A stretch of DNA of 64,000 nucleotides from JAJRXG01 sp964640065 (lineage in GTDB: Bacteria > Bacteroidota > Bacteroidia > Chitinophagales > Saprospiraceae): NCBI GenBank assembly GCA_964640065.1, contig CAZXIE010000002.1, positions 1-64,000 on the forward strand, read 5' to 3'. Position 1 is the first letter of the stretch; the number at the start of each line of letters is the position of its first letter. This document shows, piece by piece, positions 43,720-53,322 of this stretch. A model generated the notes under the pieces. That model made no database searches, was not told where the DNA came from, and saw only the letters and a program-made list of their open reading frames with translations. The position numbers were made by a program, and so were the translations under genes.

Positions 43720-46377
43720 ATGAAAAGGTTCTTTTGGATCCTCTTTGTTTTACTTCCTGTCTTCCTTCAAGCCCAGGAAATACCTGTGACTTGGTCTATC
43801 GACGCCAAGCATGTCGAGGGTTCTACCTATGATCTGGTTTTTGTAGCCGACATAGACAACGGGTGGAACGTTTATTCGCAATTCATAGAAGAAGGTGGTC
43901 CGATTGCCACATCGGTTACTTATGAGTCAGAAGGACATAAACTATTGGGTAAAGCCCAAGAGACGGGAGATAAAAAGGCGGGCTTAGACCCCATTTTTGA
44001 AATGGAACTTGCCAAGTTCACCGCTAAAAAGCCCTATACTATCATTCAAAGGATAGATGCTGGTTCCGCAAAAAATGTATCTGGATATCTCACATTTATG
44101 GCTTGCGATGATAGTCATTGCATCCCACCCACTGATGTAGATTTTTCCCTAGCCATGAAAGCTTCATCAGGTGGCGAAGATCGAGCTGCTGTGGCACCTA
44201 CCACCTCTCCGGATCAAACAACTGCAGCTATAGCTACAAAGGAAGTCGTACAGCCAACTAAAGAAAAAACTGCTGTTGCCCCTCAAAAAGGCAATGTTCA
44301 GAAACAAGCACTCGCATCAACTCCTATGGCTGATGACAAGTCGCTAGCATGGATCAAGATAAAAGATGAAGAGTCTCCAATCAACTGGTCCTATGCAGTT
44401 ACTCCTCTTTCAGAAGATAAATTCAAGGTCTTTTATAAGGCAGATATAGATAAGGGTTGGACAGTATATTCTCAGCACTTAGCAGATGGAGGGCCCGTAC
44501 CAACTTCTTTAACTTATGACCAGAAGGTTTCTTCTGAAAACAATGAGGAAAAGGGCTATAAGAAAGAAGGTATAGATCCTGTTTTTGAGATCAACGTGGT
44601 AAAGTATCTCGCTAAGGAGCCTTTTATCATATCAGAGATCATCACTTCGAAAGAGGATAAAATTACGGGTTACCTAACTTATATGGCATGTGATGACAGT
44701 AAGTGTCTTCCGCCTACAGATGTCAACTTTGGTTTTGATCTATCCTCAGGTATAGCTTTTAATACATCAGATGATTCATCAGATGATATAGCCCTAACTG
44801 ACAATGACCAATCAGTCTCCGCCGCAGGTCTCATCGCAGCCATCAAAGGAGGTGGTAAAATCGATCAAACACGAGAGAAGCTTCGGGAGACTCATGCTGA
44901 ACCCTTATCCTCTTGTGGAAATGAGGGCGAAAGACAAACAGGATTGTCATGGATGTTCATATTTGGATTTTTAGGAGGGCTACTTGCTCTTTTAACACCA
45001 TGTGTTTTTCCTATCATACCTATGACCGTGAGTTTTTTCACTAAAGACACAAAAAGAAAAGGATGGGTTAGTGGTCTCATTTATGGCGCTTCTATAGTCG
45101 TTATATATGTTACTATAGGTCTTCTTATAACAGCACTATTTGGTGAAGAGGCTCTTAACTCACTTTCCACTAGTTGGATCGCTAATACCCTGTTCTTTAT
45201 CATCTTCGTCTTTTTCGCATTTTCATTCTTTGGCTTTTATGAGTTAACGCTTCCAAGTTCATGGACTACAAAAAGTGATAAGATGGCCGATAAAGGAGGC
45301 TTACTAGGTATCTTCTTCATGGCCTTTACTTTAGCACTTGTCTCATTTTCTTGTACTGGTCCCATTATCGGAGCAGCACTTGTAGAATCAGCTTCTAGTC
45401 AAGTAGGACCATTTATAGTGATGCTCGGCTTTTCATTGGGGCTTGCGATACCTTTCGGTCTTTTCGCTGCATTTCCAGCTTGGCTTAATAGTTTGCCACA
45501 ATCTGGAGGCTGGATGAACTCTGTTAAAGTCACTCTTGGATTCATAGAACTTGCTTTAGCATTCAAATTTTTAACTGTTGCAGATCTAACAAGTCACTGG
45601 GGTTTGTTGAAGTATGAAGTATTCATCGGCATTTGGATTATCATCGCACTCGCCATGGCTGCTTATGGCTTGGGTTGGCTCAAGTTTCCTCATGATAGCC
45701 CACTCAAGAAGATTAGCACGAGAAGATATGTGTATAGTTTTGCTTCTCTCGCATTTGCAGTATACCTAGGTACAGGGTTTATCTATAACGATGAAATCAA
45801 AAGTTATAATCCACTAAACTTGATGAGTGGTATTGCACCTCCTACATCTTATAATTTGTTTTTAGATGATCCTAAAGACCTACTTGATACAGATATAAAA
45901 ACCAAATATCCGTCATACGGCAAGTGTGCAAATAACATCAACTGCTTCAAGGACTATTTTGAAGGCATGGCGTATGCTCAAGAAGTAGGCAAACCAATAT
46001 TTCTTGATCATACAGGGCATGGATGTGTTAATTGTAGAAGAACCGAGGATAACATCTGGTCCGATGATCGCATACGAAGTATGCTCAATGACGACTACGT
46101 TTTAGTTTCACTTTACGTAGACGATAGAGAAAAGCTAGAGAATGTACTAGTGTCGGAAAAGCGCAATAAAAAACTAAGAACGATCGGTAACCGTTGGGCC
46201 GATTTTCAAATTGTGAATTTTGATCAGATCACCCAGCCTCTTTATGTCATGGTTACGCCAGAAGAAGAAGTCATGACAGAACCAAGAGAATATAAGGAGG
46301 GCGTCGAAGACTACTTCAAGTACCTTTCTTGTGGTCTTGAAACCTTCAGAAAGAACGCAGGTAACTCCGGATTGTAA
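43720..46377 (+). CDS. dsbD: DsbD-family thiol:disulfide interchange protein with duplicated N-terminal domain
   Basis: An 885-residue protein that should carry electrons from the cytoplasm to periplasmic thiols. Signal peptide; two tandem DsbD-alpha-like domains (about 20-150 and 220-350), each with a MACDDSxC-PPTDV motif; a membrane core of eight or so helices (from about 405) with CVFPIIPMTV and SFSCTGPIIGAAL cysteines; and a C-terminal thioredoxin-like domain with CVNC in HTGHGCVNCRRTED. The duplicated N-terminal domain is unusual, as most DsbD proteins have one. It stands alone between a membrane protein and a convergent unknown. Confidence 0.92.
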   Translation: MKRFFWILFVLLPVFLQAQEIPVTWSIDAKHVEGSTYDLVFVADIDNGWNVYSQFIEEGGPIATSVTYESEGHKLLGKAQETGDKKAGLDPIFEMELAKFTAKKPYTIIQRIDAGSAKNVSGYLTFMACDDSHCIPPTDVDFSLAMKASSGGEDRAAVAPTTSPDQTTAAIATKEVVQPTKEKTAVAPQKGNVQKQALASTPMADDKSLAWIKIKDEESPINWSYAVTPLSEDKFKVFYKADIDKGWTVYSQHLADGGPVPTSLTYDQKVSSENNEEKGYKKEGIDPVFEINVVKYLAKEPFIISEIITSKEDKITGYLTYMACDDSKCLPPTDVNFGFDLSSGIAFNTSDDSSDDIALTDNDQSVSAAGLIAAIKGGGKIDQTREKLRETHAEPLSSCGNEGERQTGLSWMFIFGFLGGLLALLTPCVFPIIPMTVSFFTKDTKRKGWVSGLIYGASIVVIYVTIGLLITALFGEEALNSLSTSWIANTLFFIIFVFFAFSFFGFYELTLPSSWTTKSDKMADKGGLLGIFFMAFTLALVSFSCTGPIIGAALVESASSQVGPFIVMLGFSLGLAIPFGLFAAFPAWLNSLPQSGGWMNSVKVTLGFIELALAFKFLTVADLTSHWGLLKYEVFIGIWIIIALAMAAYGLGWLKFPHDSPLKKISTRRYVYSFASLAFAVYLGTGFIYNDEIKSYNPLNLMSGIAPPTSYNLFLDDPKDLLDTDIKTKYPSYGKCANNINCFKDYFEGMAYAQEVGKPIFLDHTGHGCVNCRRTEDNIWSDDRIRSMLNDDYVLVSLYVDDREKLENVLVSEKRNKKLRTIGNRWADFQIVNFDQITQPLYVMVTPEEEVMTEPREYKEGVEDYFKYLSCGLETFRKNAGNSGL

Positions 46378-46381
46378 AAGA

Positions 46382-47839
46382 CTAATTTAGAAAATCAATC
46401 TTTACAATATTCACTGTAAAGCTTTTCTGACTTGGCACGATAAGCTCCGTAGAAGATATCTGACGAGCATCTGCAAATCTTAGTTTGAGATCTTGATACT
46501 CCGTACTTAACACACTCGATCTCTTGTAATTTCCACCACCATCGAGTATATATTCGCTGACTGTACTATTCGTCTTAATTTCATCATTATAGATAAGTCG
46601 AAGTCTACTAGGCGTTAGAAAAGGAAAGAAAGACGAGAATATTCCATTATCATTTTGTGAAAACTGCTTTTTATAAAACACCTGAGACCATTCTTCCTCT
46701 ACATTTTCGTCTAAAGAAATCAATACTAGGTCATCTCGATAGTGATCAGACCAAGCACCATTTCCACCAAAGTTATTAGGATTACCTACAGATGAATTTA
46801 TCGCGAAGCCCGTTCCATTTGCTGATCGTCTTGTTACATCATATGCTACTTCAAAAGCGATAAGAGCTGATGCGTCCTGCTTCCAGATTACTTCTGAGAC
46901 TACAAAGTTTTCCATTCGCCCTCTGTGCTTATCGCCATATAGTTCGAAGTATAGTTCATTAGCAAAAGGAATGAGCTCAAATGATCTGGCAGAAAGAGAA
47001 GATCTATCGCCAGTCAACCAAAAATAACCTGTGCTTTCATCTTGTCTTTTCTCATCATAGAGCCCTGCTATACCGATCAATTTTTGTTGGTTATTGATAG
47101 ATAGAAAGAGGTCTTGGCAAACTATGTCTTCTAGAGGTATGATTATTTCTTCAACCGTACTTGCTGATTGCGAGAAGATAAAAAGACTTGCTGTATGGGC
47201 CTTTTTTACATTTTTAAAATTATTGATCTGTGTTAGCATATAAAAGAATCCGTCATCATCCACCTTAAAGTCATAGACATCATCATAAAGATTGCTATTA
47301 GTGAAAATGTAATCTTGATCATTGATAAGTTCTCTTTTATTGAGATCTATGGTAATCACCCTGATCTTATCTCTATCATCTATAGAGTATAATGCAAGAA
47401 TGCTCTCATCTTCTGATTCTATGGATTCAAAGTTCAGACCCTTAAATTTCTTTTCTCTTTTGGAGATGACAACAGAGTCTGTTCTGACAGCACCTTGATC
47501 AAAAAAATCAAGCTTGATAATATCATCTCCTTCATACCTATAGCCATAAGTAATCGCGAAAGCTGTGTCTAGATTAGAAACCTCATATAGAAAACATCGT
47601 TTCTCGTCCAGATTGATCTGACGCTCACTCTGATAAACTAGATCATTATCGTAAAGCAGCACACTTCGTTCAGGGCCTTTTTCTTTGAAAAAAAGAATTC
47701 TATCCTGTATTCTTCCCACGATGTCATAGGATATGGTATTACGAACGCTGATATTAGGTGAAACCGTAACTGTCTGGCTCTTCACGTCCGAATTAGACAG
47801 AAAAGATATCATCAATAAAAAAAGGATAGTCGTGCGCAT
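46382..47839 (-). CDS. Secreted protein of unknown function
   Basis: A 485-residue exported protein: signal peptide (TTILFLLMISFLSNSDVKS), then a long beta-rich region with repeated short strand-loop units (for example DRILFFKEKGPERSVLLYD, DDDGFFYMLTQINNF), suggestive of a beta-propeller. I recognise no family or catalytic motif. It is convergent with dsbD, with only four bases between the stops, and stands upstream-to-upstream spaced from parE by 62 nt in the same direction. Confidence 0.68.
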   Translation of the reverse strand: MRTTILFLLMISFLSNSDVKSQTVTVSPNISVRNTISYDIVGRIQDRILFFKEKGPERSVLLYDNDLVYQSERQINLDEKRCFLYEVSNLDTAFAITYGYRYEGDDIIKLDFFDQGAVRTDSVVISKREKKFKGLNFESIESEDESILALYSIDDRDKIRVITIDLNKRELINDQDYIFTNSNLYDDVYDFKVDDDGFFYMLTQINNFKNVKKAHTASLFIFSQSASTVEEIIIPLEDIVCQDLFLSINNQQKLIGIAGLYDEKRQDESTGYFWLTGDRSSLSARSFELIPFANELYFELYGDKHRGRMENFVVSEVIWKQDASALIAFEVAYDVTRRSANGTGFAINSSVGNPNNFGGNGAWSDHYRDDLVLISLDENVEEEWSQVFYKKQFSQNDNGIFSSFFPFLTPSRLRLIYNDEIKTNSTVSEYILDGGGNYKRSSVLSTEYQDLKLRFADARQISSTELIVPSQKSFTVNIVKIDFLN

Positions 47840-47901
47840 TAACTAAATATAGATCAAATACTATAACTAGTACGTCGCACACGCCTATTGTGTTGTAGTT
47901 T

Positions 47902-49812
47902 TTAATCTGCTAAGACAGGCTTCGTTGTTTCTGGGCTTTCTTCAGATACTTCTTCTATGTCTTCTCCATCAACATCTAAGAGCTCAACCTTGAGATTATC
48001 GATGATAAACTTTTGTCTGTCTGGAGTATTCTTACCCATGTAGTAACCTAGGATATCATCGATATCATTATTACTACTCAGAAAAACTGGTTCTAGCTTG
48101 ATGTCTTCTCCTATAAATCCGCCAAACTCATTAGGAGAGATCTCTCCTAGTCCCTTAAATCTTGTAATCTCGGCTTTACCTCGAAGCTTCTGTATAGCTT
48201 CTGTCTTTTCTTTCTCTGAGTAACAATAGAAAGTTTGTTTTTTATCTCTAACCCTAAAGAGCGGAGTCTCTAGTATATAAAGGTGGCCTTGCTTAACTAG
48301 CTCAGGAAAGAACTGTAAAAAGAAGGTGAGTAGTAGTAACCTGATGTGCATGCCATCGACGTCTGCATCCGTGGCTACTACAACCTTGTTGTATCGTAGA
48401 CCATCGATCCCATCTTCTATGTTGAGAGCGTGCTGAAGAAGGTTAAACTCCTCGTTTTGATAGACGATCTTCTTCGTCATGTTGAAGCAGTTCAGGGGTT
48501 TTCCTCGCAAACTAAAAACTGCTTGGGTTTGTACATTTCTTGCTTTGGTGATGGATCCGCTAGCACTATCTCCCTCAGTTATGAAGATCATAGTATCGAG
48601 AGCTCCTTCTTTTTTCTTCTTATCGTTAAAGTGAAGCCGGCAGTCCCTTAGCTTCTTGTTATGGAGGTTCGCTTTTTTGGCTCTTTCATTCGCGAGCTTC
48701 TTAACACCCGCTATCTCTTTTCTCTCTCTTTCGGATTGTTGGATCCTCTTCTGCAGCGCCTTAGCTGTATCAGGATTTCTATGTAGGAAGTTATCCACTT
48801 CCCTCTTGACAAAATCCATGATAAAGGTTCTCATCGTAGCTCCTTCTGGCGCTACATGGGTGGACCCTAGTTTTGTCTTTGTTTGAGATTCGAATACTGG
48901 TTCTTCGACTCTCACACTTATCGCTCCTATGATAGCTGTTTGTATATCACGAGCATCATAACTTTTACCATAGTGATCTCTAATCGTTTTTACGATGGCC
49001 TCTCTGAAAGCTGAAAGGTGTGTTCCTCCTTGTGTTGTGTTTTGCCCATTGACGAAGGAGTAGTACTCTTCTCCGTATTGACTAGCATGTGTAAGAGCGA
49101 TCTCTATATCATCTCCTTTGAGGTGGATGATAGGGTAGCGATTAGTCTCCTTATTTGTTTTGTTCTTGAGAAGGTCTAACAATCCATCTTTTGAGTAGAT
49201 GGTCTTCTTGTTAAACCTAAGTTTAAGGCCTGCATTGAGATAGGCGTAATTCCAAAGTTGGTTTTCTATGTACTCCGATCTATAGCGATAGTTTTTAAAA
49301 ATCGAACGATCAGGCTTGAATCTGATGATAGTCCCATTACTCTCTTTACTCTTAGCTATCCGTGACTCTTTGATGAGTTCCCCTTGATTAAAAAGAGCTG
49401 TCTTTGTTTTTCCTTCTCTGACTGCCTGAACTGTAAACTCATCAGAAAGAGCATTGACTGCTTTCGTTCCTACTCCGTTCAACCCTACAGATTTCTTGAA
49501 GGCCTTAGAGTCGTACTTACCTCCAGTATTAATCTTGGATACACAGTCTACGACTTTACCAAGAGGTATTCCTCTTCCAAAATCCCTAACCTCTACTTCT
49601 CCCTCTTGTACACTGATCAGTAGTTCTTTTCCATATCCCATAACATACTCATCGATTGAGTTGTCTATGATTTCCTTAATCAAGACATAGATGCCATCAT
49701 CTTGGGCAGAACCATCACCAAGCTTCCCGATATACATGCCTGGTCTAAGTCGGATATGCTCTTTCCAGTCTAGAGATCGTATGTTGTCTTCGGTATACTT
49801 TACTTCACTCAT
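47902..49812 (-). CDS. parE: DNA topoisomerase IV subunit B (GyrB/ParE-type)
   Basis: A 636-residue type IIA topoisomerase B subunit. The GHKL ATPase shows KEIIDNSIDEYVMGYG with the Mg glutamate/asparagine pair, DFGRGIPLG, and GLNGVGTKAVNALS. The TOPRIM domain has ITEGDSASGSI (near 413) and the metal motif DADVDGMHIR. Length and the lack of the E. coli GyrB insert favour ParE; GyrB is the alternative. The A subunit is not adjacent here. A full promoter (TTG-20-TACCTTTG) lies upstream. Confidence 0.93.
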   Translation of the reverse strand: MSEVKYTEDNIRSLDWKEHIRLRPGMYIGKLGDGSAQDDGIYVLIKEIIDNSIDEYVMGYGKELLISVQEGEVEVRDFGRGIPLGKVVDCVSKINTGGKYDSKAFKKSVGLNGVGTKAVNALSDEFTVQAVREGKTKTALFNQGELIKESRIAKSKESNGTIIRFKPDRSIFKNYRYRSEYIENQLWNYAYLNAGLKLRFNKKTIYSKDGLLDLLKNKTNKETNRYPIIHLKGDDIEIALTHASQYGEEYYSFVNGQNTTQGGTHLSAFREAIVKTIRDHYGKSYDARDIQTAIIGAISVRVEEPVFESQTKTKLGSTHVAPEGATMRTFIMDFVKREVDNFLHRNPDTAKALQKRIQQSERERKEIAGVKKLANERAKKANLHNKKLRDCRLHFNDKKKKEGALDTMIFITEGDSASGSITKARNVQTQAVFSLRGKPLNCFNMTKKIVYQNEEFNLLQHALNIEDGIDGLRYNKVVVATDADVDGMHIRLLLLTFFLQFFPELVKQGHLYILETPLFRVRDKKQTFYCYSEKEKTEAIQKLRGKAEITRFKGLGEISPNEFGGFIGEDIKLEPVFLSSNNDIDDILGYYMGKNTPDRQKFIIDNLKVELLDVDGEDIEEVSEESPETTKPVLAD

Positions 49813-49875
49813 ATATCACTTGACGAAATTATCTAAATTGTTATAGTCACTAATTCAAAGAGTTATAATACAAAA

Positions 49876-49906
49876 CAAAGGTAAAAAAGATACATCTTTG
49901 TGACAA
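49876..49906 (-). promoter_or_regulatory. Bacteroidota promoter of parE
   Basis: On the minus strand TTG (49904-49906), a 20-nt spacer and TACCTTTG (49876-49883) match the -33/-7 consensus of Bacteroidota primary sigma factor. It lies about 60 nt upstream of the parE start. Confidence 0.65.
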
Positions 49907-49978
49907 TTACAAGTATACAAGAACATCATTTACCTTGAGTGGTCTTTAGATCATAAATCTTGTAATAACACAGTATAA

Positions 49979-50527
49979 ATGGTACTCGACATAATAGCAG
50001 CACTGCTCATCGCCTATGGATTTTATCGCGGCTTCTCCAAGGGGCTAATTGATACGGTTGTAGACGTTATGTCTATCCTCATAGGTTTGGTCATAGCTTT
50101 TGCTTTCTCTCCGACGCTGATTACCTTCCTTCAAGAGAAGGTAAATATCAATGGTGGAATAGAATTTGTCCTCGGCTTCTTAATCGTCTTTTTTGCGGTT
50201 ATGCTTACCCTTCGGTTTATCGCGGATAAGATGGAGTCTCTTCTTAAAGCAACCAATACCAACTTTATCAATCAGATAGCTGGTGGAGCTTTGTTGGGCT
50301 TTGTGGTTGCCTTCATAGTCGGTGTTATCCTTGCTATGTTGACTAATCTCAATGTGATAAACCCAGAGTACGCAAGTACTTCTACACTCTACGAATATTT
50401 GATCGACGTGAGAGATGACGGCGGTTGGATTATCGATAAGTTCAAGACGATCTTTTCTGATTTCTGGGGAAAATTCACCGAGACGGTAAATACAGCAAAG
50501 GAATCAATGGAATCCAAGCAACTATAG
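49979..50527 (+). CDS. CvpA family protein
   Basis: A 182-residue membrane protein with about four helices: VLDIIAALLIAYGFYRGFSKG (the family's N-terminal hallmark), DVMSILIGLVIAFAFSP, VLGFLIVFFAVMLTLRFI and GALLGFVVAFIVGVILAML. CvpA proteins are linked to colicin V production in E. coli and to envelope homeostasis elsewhere; the mechanism is not settled. It is divergent from parE and its stop shares the CTATAG palindrome with the convergent sulfotransferase. Confidence 0.88.
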   Translation: MVLDIIAALLIAYGFYRGFSKGLIDTVVDVMSILIGLVIAFAFSPTLITFLQEKVNINGGIEFVLGFLIVFFAVMLTLRFIADKMESLLKATNTNFINQIAGGALLGFVVAFIVGVILAMLTNLNVINPEYASTSTLYEYLIDVRDDGGWIIDKFKTIFSDFWGKFTETVNTAKESMESKQL

Positions 50528-51784
50528 CATGTGGCTATAGCGGTCGTAGTAAAATCCAAACTGCTTTTCGATATCTGCATCAGAAAGTCCATAGTCAGCT
50601 AGACTATACACATGCTTTCCGTATTTGTTTTTACGGTGTTCTGCATAATAGTCTTCAGCAGCTTTGGTGTGCTTAGACGTCCACTTGAGGTCGAGCTCTT
50701 CATATATCCTTCGCGCTACGACAAAAGGATTTTTCACTAGGTCTTTATAGCGAATATCTATGAACTGATCTTGGTGTGACTGCTTATAGACTTCACACTT
50801 CTCTACGAGTCTTTTGTTTTTTCGCATCCAGTGTCGACCGATCTCATCTGGTACACTGTGTGGTTGAAACATCTTCTTAGCATAGTGCATCATGCTACAG
50901 TAACTCGCCATCGTTTCTTTTGGATCGCGATGCATGTGTATGATCTTGGTATCAGGAAAGACCGTATTAAAGTCATCTAGATATTCCATGTGGTGAGGAC
51001 TCTTCAAAAGCAAATAATGCTGAGATGGTTCTCGCCACAGAAGTAACTGCAACCACATTTTAAGATCATTATAAGCTGGTTTTTGATCTTGTTGCTCAAG
51101 CCATCGACTATAGTTCGGAACCTCGAAGACAGCTTCAAGTATGCTACTCATAAAGCAGTGCTCCAATAGGACTACTTCTTCATCAAGACTATTATGATCT
51201 AATGAGTGTATCGCCTTAAAGTCTGGATTGATATAGTTGAGCGCCTTGTGACCAAACCATGATAGTTTTTTGCCGTGGTACTTTTTCTTATCACTGGTTG
51301 GGACGGGATTGACTATCTCCCAAGACATCACTCCCCTGAACTCAGGTAAAGACCCTAGCAACCTTTGCATAAAGGTGGTCCCCGTCCTTTGTAGCCCTGT
51401 GATGAGTACTGCTGGTGGAAGATCTTTCTTTATGGTTGAATCTTTTTTGATCCAGTGCTGCGCCCAAAGGCGGTTTTGGAGGTTTTGAACCACCTTTTGC
51501 TCATATAGAAAAGCGCCTAAGGGATGAAACGTTGTATTAGCATTGATATCATCAAAAGCAACTTGCATAGGCTTTCGCCAGAAGTCAGTCCCAAAATCAA
51601 CAAGACCTGTCTTCTCTTGGGCCCTTCGGATCAGAGATTCTATCTCTAACTTTTTATCCTTATAACCATGGAGAACCTTGTTAGCTACGCGCACACCAAA
51701 GGGAAAGTCAAACTCTTTCTTCGTGCTTTGATTGTCACGAGCCTGAAGAGCTTGAGGTAATACATATGCTCGCGTATCCGCCAT
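50522..51784 (-). CDS. Sulfotransferase family protein
   Basis: A 420-residue sulfotransferase. The 5'-phosphosulfate loop is ITGLQRTGTTFMQRLL and the 3'-phosphate segment is IIHMHRDPKETMASYCSMM; SPHHMEYLDDF and the C-terminal Arg/Lys-rich motif are as in large type sulfotransferases. It is distinct from the short one in the polysaccharide operon. The substrate is unknown. It lies one base upstream of dapD's stop and in the same direction, so it may be transcribed with the dapD group. Confidence 0.85.
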   Translation of the reverse strand: MADTRAYVLPQALQARDNQSTKKEFDFPFGVRVANKVLHGYKDKKLEIESLIRRAQEKTGLVDFGTDFWRKPMQVAFDDINANTTFHPLGAFLYEQKVVQNLQNRLWAQHWIKKDSTIKKDLPPAVLITGLQRTGTTFMQRLLGSLPEFRGVMSWEIVNPVPTSDKKKYHGKKLSWFGHKALNYINPDFKAIHSLDHNSLDEEVVLLEHCFMSSILEAVFEVPNYSRWLEQQDQKPAYNDLKMWLQLLLWREPSQHYLLLKSPHHMEYLDDFNTVFPDTKIIHMHRDPKETMASYCSMMHYAKKMFQPHSVPDEIGRHWMRKNKRLVEKCEVYKQSHQDQFIDIRYKDLVKNPFVVARRIYEELDLKWTSKHTKAAEDYYAEHRKNKYGKHVYSLADYGLSDADIEKQFGFYYDRYSHML

Positions 51785-51785
51785 A

Positions 51786-52601
51786 TTATACAGCTACATT
51801 ATATTCTCTGAGGGCATCGTTAAGAGAGACTTTTTTATCTGTTGACTCTTTTCTCTGCCCGATTATTAAAGCACAATTTACATTATATGAGCCTGCTGCA
51901 AATTCTTTTGTATAACTCCCCGGTATAACGACACTTCTTGAAGGTACATATCCTCTGTAAGTAACTGGCTCAGCTCCTGTCACATCTATGATCCTAGTTG
52001 ACTGCGTTATGACCACTCCTGCTCCTATGACAGACTCTTTTTCTATACGTACACCTTCCACGATGATACATCTCGATCCTATGAAGCAGTTATCCTCTAT
52101 GATAGTCGGTGTCGCTTGTAGTGGTTCTAGTACTCCTCCGATACCTACACCTCCGCTAAGATGAACATGCCTACCTATCTGACCGCATGATCCCACTGTA
52201 GCCCATGTGTCTACCATCGTCCCTGATCCAACCCAAGCTCCTATGTTCACATAGCTTGGCATCATGATAACACCTGACTCTAAAAAAGCCCCATGACGAG
52301 CGATAGCATGTGGAACCACTCTGACACCTTTCGCAGCGTAGTCCTTCTTCAAGGGTATTTTATCATGAAATTCGAATGGTCCAACCTCGATCGTTTCCAT
52401 CTTCTGTATGGGAAAGTACAAGACAACCCCTTTCTTAATCCATTCGTGTACGATCCAACCATCATCTGATGGCTCTGCTACTCTGATTTTTCCTTCATCG
52501 AGCATAGCTACAAGACTCCTCACTGCGTCTTGATACGCGGCTTCCTTTAACAGCTCGCGATTATCCCATGCCTCTTCGATTAGTTTTTTTAACTGATCCA
52601 T
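51786..52601 (-). CDS. dapD: Tetrahydrodipicolinate N-succinyltransferase
   Basis: A 271-residue hexapeptide-repeat acyltransferase of lysine/diaminopimelate synthesis: it adds a succinyl group to tetrahydrodipicolinate. The N-terminal helical domain begins MDQLKKLIEEAWDNRE, and the left-handed beta helix follows (NIGAWVGSGTMVDTWATVGS, GGVGIGGVLEPLQA, IIEDNCFIGSRCIIVEG). I start at ATG 52601, where the conserved domain begins; the longer frame upstream runs through the PAP2-like gene. The product feeds peptidoglycan and lysine. Confidence 0.96.
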   Translation of the reverse strand: MDQLKKLIEEAWDNRELLKEAAYQDAVRSLVAMLDEGKIRVAEPSDDGWIVHEWIKKGVVLYFPIQKMETIEVGPFEFHDKIPLKKDYAAKGVRVVPHAIARHGAFLESGVIMMPSYVNIGAWVGSGTMVDTWATVGSCGQIGRHVHLSGGVGIGGVLEPLQATPTIIEDNCFIGSRCIIVEGVRIEKESVIGAGVVITQSTRIIDVTGAEPVTYRGYVPSRSVVIPGSYTKEFAAGSYNVNCALIIGQRKESTDKKVSLNDALREYNVAV

Positions 52602-52609
52602 ATACCTTT

Positions 52610-53269
52610 TTACATCATGATTCGGTAGGCTATAATCTGAGCTAAAGTGCCCACTAAAAAGCCTCCATATACCTCTTGAGGACGATGTGCTTTGAGATAT
52701 AGTCTGGACGAGCCGACTAGCCCACACACCATAATGCACCCAAGAAGCGCAAAAATAGCAGAAACTCTATACTCTCCTGCCATTCCAAGGTCTATCTCTA
52801 TATAGCTCTTCCTAAATGATAAAAGCAACAACCCAAGCGCCACAGCAAGACCAGATGCTCCGACAGCATGTAAGCTGATCTTAGTAAAGTTGTTGATGAA
52901 AAAAGCGGCCCCAACAGCGAGACAAAGACCGAGTGATACAAACCTCAAGCTATCAGGTAAAGCAGCATTATTCAACACATTGATGAAGTACCAGATATAA
53001 AGAGACAGTGTGATGATGAGCGGTATGATCCGATCTTCCCTTTTAGGCATTGTTATCCCTGAGATAAGGTTCAATCCCGCTAACATGGCTATACTAATAG
53101 CCGGAAAAAGCACTAGCATAAAGAAATTCATGATCATCATAGCACCTATAGCCTTAGGTTCCGTTATATAGTAGGCATATCGGTCTATCCAATAGGTCAT
53201 AGCCACTAATATGAATCCCAGAAACAATGGATGAAATACGACTGAAACTATCTTTGCCAATGCTTTCAC
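52610..53269 (-). CDS. PAP2-superfamily-like membrane protein
   Basis: A 219-residue polytopic membrane protein with about six helices. The PAP2 phosphatase motifs appear in a reduced form: KISLHAVGASGL (motif 2, SxxxH variant) and GSSRLYLKAHRPQEVYGGFLVG (motif 3, SRxxxxxH...). The usual first motif KxxxxxxRP is weak, with KREDR the closest. Enzymes of this kind cleave lipid phosphates, so a role in undecaprenyl or phosphatidate turnover is possible. It is 8 nt upstream of dapD on the same strand. Confidence 0.7.
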   Translation of the reverse strand: MKALAKIVSVVFHPLFLGFILVAMTYWIDRYAYYITEPKAIGAMMIMNFFMLVLFPAISIAMLAGLNLISGITMPKREDRIIPLIITLSLYIWYFINVLNNAALPDSLRFVSLGLCLAVGAAFFINNFTKISLHAVGASGLAVALGLLLLSFRKSYIEIDLGMAGEYRVSAIFALLGCIMVCGLVGSSRLYLKAHRPQEVYGGFLVGTLAQIIAYRIMM

Positions 53270-53322
53270 ACTGCAAATATAGACGGTTGTGTATTCTCGG
53301 GCTTTTCTACGTCTCTATATAG

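Noticed and set aside
47549..47565. GCGAAAGC core inside the unknown secreted protein
   Set aside because: Lacks the YATTT side and terminal G; expected a few times by chance in this length.
53274..53281. TATATTTG box on the minus strand at the PAP2-like gene start
   Set aside because: It would put the transcript start at the start codon; possible leaderless mRNA but too weak to list.
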